DNA of 64,000 nucleotides, taken from assembly GCA_963695175.1 (NCBI GenBank), contig CAVOGG010000003.1:124001-188000 (forward strand), in the 5' to 3' direction. A program made the translations under genes and the position numbers. This DNA comes from Fodinibacter sp963695175. GTDB lineage: Bacteria; Actinomycetota; Actinomycetes; Actinomycetales; Dermatophilaceae. Positions 61,380-64,000 of the stretch are shown piece by piece (position 1 is the stretch's first letter; every line of letters begins with the position of its first letter). The notes under the pieces are model-generated. The model was not told the origin of the DNA. It saw only the letters and a list, made by a program, of their open reading frames with translations, and did no database searches.

Positions 61380-63084
61380 TCACAGCGGTGGCTCGGTCCC
61401 GGGTAGGGGTCGCGGTGCGAACCGGTGGAGCATCTCGTCGACGTGGGCGGAGGTCGCGGCCTCACCGCGGGTCGACCCGGTCATCAGGGCCAGGAACCGG
61501 TCCCCTCTCAACGACTCAAGGCGCAGCTCGTCGACCGCGCGGACGCTGGCCGTGCGGGGGACGCGGCGCAGGAGCGCGATCTCGCCGAAGGACTCGCCCG
61601 GGCCCAGGCTGGTGATGGGTCGACCGTCTCCCACGACCTCGGCCGTGCCGGCGACCACGACGTAGAACCGGTCGCCGGGGTCGCCCTGGCGGAAGACCGT
61701 CTCGCCGGCCGGCACCACGACGTGGTCCAGCTGGCTGGCGACGGTCTCGAGGGCGGGCAGCGGGAGCGCGTCGAGGAGCGGGACTCCTCTCAGCAGGGTC
61801 AGCTCGTCGTTGCGGCCCACGATGACGGCGTCCAGGGCGCGCAGCCTGCGCCACGAGAGCGCGACCGCGGTCGGGGTGAGCAGACCGAGAACGACGAGGG
61901 ACGTCTGCAGGGTGAGGGCATCCATGATGAGTGGCGTCACGAGCGCCCCGACGCCCACGCCGAGGGCCGCGACGCTCTCCAGCACCCCGAAGACGCGGGC
62001 CAGGACGTTGGCGGGCGCGATCCGGGCGATGAGGGTGAAGCCACCCACGTCGACGAGGGCGTTGCCCGCGCCCACGATCGCGAGCATGACCATCGCCGAC
62101 GTGGCCGAGGGGAAGAGCCCGATGACGACGAGGGGTGCCCCCCACAGGGCGACGCCGAGCCCGAACCAGGCCGCCAGCCGCCCGGTTCCCACGAGGAGTG
62201 CCGCCGCGGCGGACGCGACGACCGCCCCGGCGCCGAGGGCGGCGTTGAGCACGCCCGACCCCGGGGTCCCCGAGCCCGACGAGCTCCACCGCGACGACGA
62301 CCGTGAAGACCGTGATCGCGCCGCGCATGATCGTCTGGGCGGCGGCCAGGGCGAACAGCAGCCGCAGGTCCCGGTGGGCGTTCACGGCACGGACCCCGCC
62401 CAGGGCCCGGTCCAGCGGGCCCTCGGCATCGGGTGCACCGCCGCCGACGAGGGTCGGTTCCGGATGCACCCGGGTCATCAGCCACCCGGCCCACGCCGAC
62501 GCGACGGCCGCCACGGCGAGCACCTGGGCCGGCCCGCCGGTGGCGAGCAGGACCGCGCTCAGGGCCGGCCCGACCAGGGTCGCGGCCGAGTCCAGCGCCC
62601 CGCGGACGACGTTGGCGCCCGCCAGCTCCGGCGGGGTGGAGCACAGCGACGGCAGCAGTGCGGAGTGGACCGGCCGGAAGAGCACGGCGGCAGCGGACGA
62701 CACCGTCACCAGGGCGTACACGATCAGGGCCGGCCCGTCGACGAACACGGCCCAGCCGGCGAGGGCGATGGTGACGGACCGGGCGAAGGAGACGGCCACG
62801 AGCACCTTCTCGCGGGGCCACCGGTCGGCGTACTGCGTGGCCAGTGGGGCCACGATGGCCGCCGGAAGCACCCGGACGAGGGCCACGACGCCCACCTCCG
62901 TGGCGCCGCCCCGGCCGTACGCGTAGACCGCGAGGACCACGGTGACGGCCCACTCGGCCGTCCACGCCCCGAAGAACGCCGCCTGTGCCCGCCGCAGCTC
63001 GGGGTTGCGCCAGTTCGTCGCGAACGCGCCGGCGGCCGCCCGCAGCCGCGACGGCCGCGTTCGCGAGGTCCCCTCCGACGCCAT
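61380..63084 (-). pseudogene. MFS transporter with C-terminal cyclic-nucleotide-binding domain, frame broken mid-gene
   Basis: N-terminal part (ATG 63084 to ~62265): membrane segments of an MFS transporter, with TEWAVTVVLAVYAYGRGG and the motif-A-like ADRWPREKVLVAV. At GLGDPGVG (~62262) the frame breaks; one base over, VLNAALGAGAVVASAAAALLV continues the transporter and ends at 61380. The C-terminal ~110 residues form a cNMP-binding domain: VVPAGETVFRQGDPGDRFYVVVAGTAEV ... GPGESFGEIALLRRVPRTASVRA (PGxxF-G-E-A-x-x-R-A signature in modified form). One extra base explains the break; the full protein would be ~567 residues. Follows the CphA-like gene by 64 bases on the same strand. The fusion suggests a transporter gated by a nucleotide or effector. 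Confidence 0.8.
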
Positions 63085-63148
63085 CGTCGAAGGGTAGCCA
63101 CGCGGATCGCCCGGCGTCTTCCCTTCGGCCCCGCAGGGCCCGCGCCGG

Positions 63149-64000
63149 TCAGCCTGCGGGCGGGGCCGGCTCGAGGTCGCGGGCCGCACTGTCGCCGGCC
63201 TCCCGGGCCTCCTCCTGCAGGGTCCCGGGGTCGAGGTCCGGGTCCCCGACGCCGTCGCGGGTGTGCGTTCCCGGCTGCGCCTGCTTGGTCATCGACTCGA
63301 GCTCGGCCATCACCGCCGCGTGCTGGTCGACGCTCATCACGACGATGTCACCCGGGTTGGCGCGGGCCATGACGTGGCGCACCGCCGCGGTCTCGTCGAG
63401 CACGATCTCGACCTGGCGGCAGCGCACCCCGGGCTCACCGATCCGGCCGCGCGCCCCCTCGGCGACCATCTCCGCGGTGAACCCGCGCTCGCGGCCCCGC
63501 AGCCGCTGGTCCTCGCGGACCACCACGACGTCGAAGTGCTCCGCGGCGATGGCACCGAGCTCGCGCATGTCGCTCTCCCGGCGGTCGCCGGCGGTCGCGA
63601 CCATGCCGATCCGCGAGATCTTGCCGAGGTCGGTCTGCCCGGCCTTCATCGCGGCGTAGCGCTCGAGGAACTCGCCCAGCACGCGCATCCCGGGCGCGTT
63701 GTGGCAGTAGTCGACGATGACGTCGACGTTGTGCACGTTGATCTGGTTCATCCGGCCGGGGGAGAGGTAGTACGAGGTCGTGAACGTGCGCAGCCCCTGC
63801 CGGATCTCGTGCAGCCCGGCCCCGCTGGCGAAGGCGGCGCCCGCCGCCGCCATCGCGTTGGCGACGTTGAACAGCGCGGTGCCGCCGAAGGTCGAGGGCA
63901 GCAGGTGGGTCCACGCCAGCTGCATCGAGCGGCGCCCGTGCCGGATGACGATCATGTCGCCGCGCTCGGTGCGGTCGAGCACCACGGCGCGGCCGCCGTT
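63149..64000 (-). CDS. cphA: Cyanophycin synthetase-like protein, C-terminal part (runs off the right edge)
   Basis: Only the last ~283 residues are visible; the rest lies outside. Seen: NGGRAVVLDRTERGDMIVIRHG at the edge, FGGTALFNVANAMAAAGAAFASG, YLSPGRMNQINVHNVDVIVDYCHNAPGMRVLGEF (PGRMN turn and the Mur C-domain YAHNP motif, here YCHNAPG), and TAGDRRESDMRELG. This is the Mur ligase end of CphA; cyanophycin synthetase makes the Asp-Arg polymer used for nitrogen storage, using an ATP-grasp and a Mur ligase domain. Whether the ATP-grasp domain is present cannot be seen here. C-terminal extension is acidic and Pro-rich. Symbol is by family only. Confidence 0.75.
   Translation of the reverse strand, partial: NGGRAVVLDRTERGDMIVIRHGRRSMQLAWTHLLPSTFGGTALFNVANAMAAAGAAFASGAGLHEIRQGLRTFTTSYYLSPGRMNQINVHNVDVIVDYCHNAPGMRVLGEFLERYAAMKAGQTDLGKISRIGMVATAGDRRESDMRELGAIAAEHFDVVVVREDQRLRGRERGFTAEMVAEGARGRIGEPGVRCRQVEIVLDETAAVRHVMARANPGDIVVMSVDQHAAVMAELESMTKQAQPGTHTRDGVGDPDLDPGTLQEEAREAGDSAARDLEPAPPAG

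Overview
The window is GC-rich chromosomal DNA from an actinobacterium, most likely a member of the Micrococcales (an Intrasporangiaceae-like organism; the family is my inference). The evidence is the gene set: a mycothiol-dependent isomerase-like enzyme, WhiA, RbpA, OpcA, SufR-type SUF genes, a SURF1/CtaA/CtaB haem-copper oxidase assembly set, many GTG starts, 4-base ATGA/GTGA gene overlaps, and -10 hexamers placed 6-8 bases before start codons (leaderless transcripts). I see no tRNA, rRNA, CRISPR array, insertion sequence or prophage.

Layout. 1-1.7 kb: end of a GNAT acetyltransferase, then a two-gene unit with an MBL hydrolase and a mycothiol-dependent enzyme. 1.8-4.8 kb: uvrA. 4.8-4.9 kb: a long nested palindrome between convergent genes. 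4.9-10.5 kb: a branched-chain amino acid ABC transporter (livJHMGF, minus strand). 10.8-20.1 kb, plus strand: a Rieske lipoprotein, then the classical actinobacterial block uvrC-rapZ-yvcK-whiA-gap-pgk-tpiA-secG-rbpA. 20.1-29.0 kb, minus strand: pentose phosphate/glucose-6-phosphate operon tkt-tal-pgi-zwf-opcA-pgl with almost every junction overlapping by 4 bases, then a small hypothetical gene. 29.2-34.9 kb: ctaB, a decayed transporter remnant next to a 93-base palindrome, a small His-rich protein, a large LuxR-type ATPase regulator and ctaA. 34.9-38.0 kb: an ABC exporter pair (minus) and psd-pssA for phosphatidylethanolamine synthesis (plus). 38.0-44.5 kb: a complete SUF iron-sulfur operon, sufR-B-D-Rieske-C-S-U-T. 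44.5-57.5 kb: mixed genes (acVLRF1 peptidyl-tRNA hydrolase, YpfJ protease, ABC-F ATPase, a metallophosphoesterase, an ArsR/SRPBCC pair, hydrolases, TrpB2, an ABC exporter, SURF1, MoaA, DUF3099). 57.6-59.1 kb: fabG-fabI. 59.1-64 kb: two cyanophycin-synthetase-like Mur ligases on either side of an MFS/cyclic-nucleotide-binding fusion protein; the second ligase runs off the right end.

Genes working together: gap/pgk/tpiA and tkt/tal/pgi/zwf/opcA/pgl give triose metabolism plus the pentose phosphate pathway; ctaA/ctaB/SURF1 serve cytochrome oxidase assembly; the suf genes form one self-regulated iron-sulfur machine; rapZ-yvcK-whiA link cell envelope/carbon signalling to division control.

Four genes show single-base reading-frame breaks (uvrA tail, pgi, an SRPBCC gene, the MFS gene). 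The conserved downstream sequence of each is intact in another frame, so sequencing error is a strong alternative to real mutation. The most unusual signals are the ATP-grasp-lacking CphA-like ligase with a TPR tail, the strong over-representation of the octamer GGATGCCG/CGGCATCC with rare-codon use, and the long intergenic palindromes.
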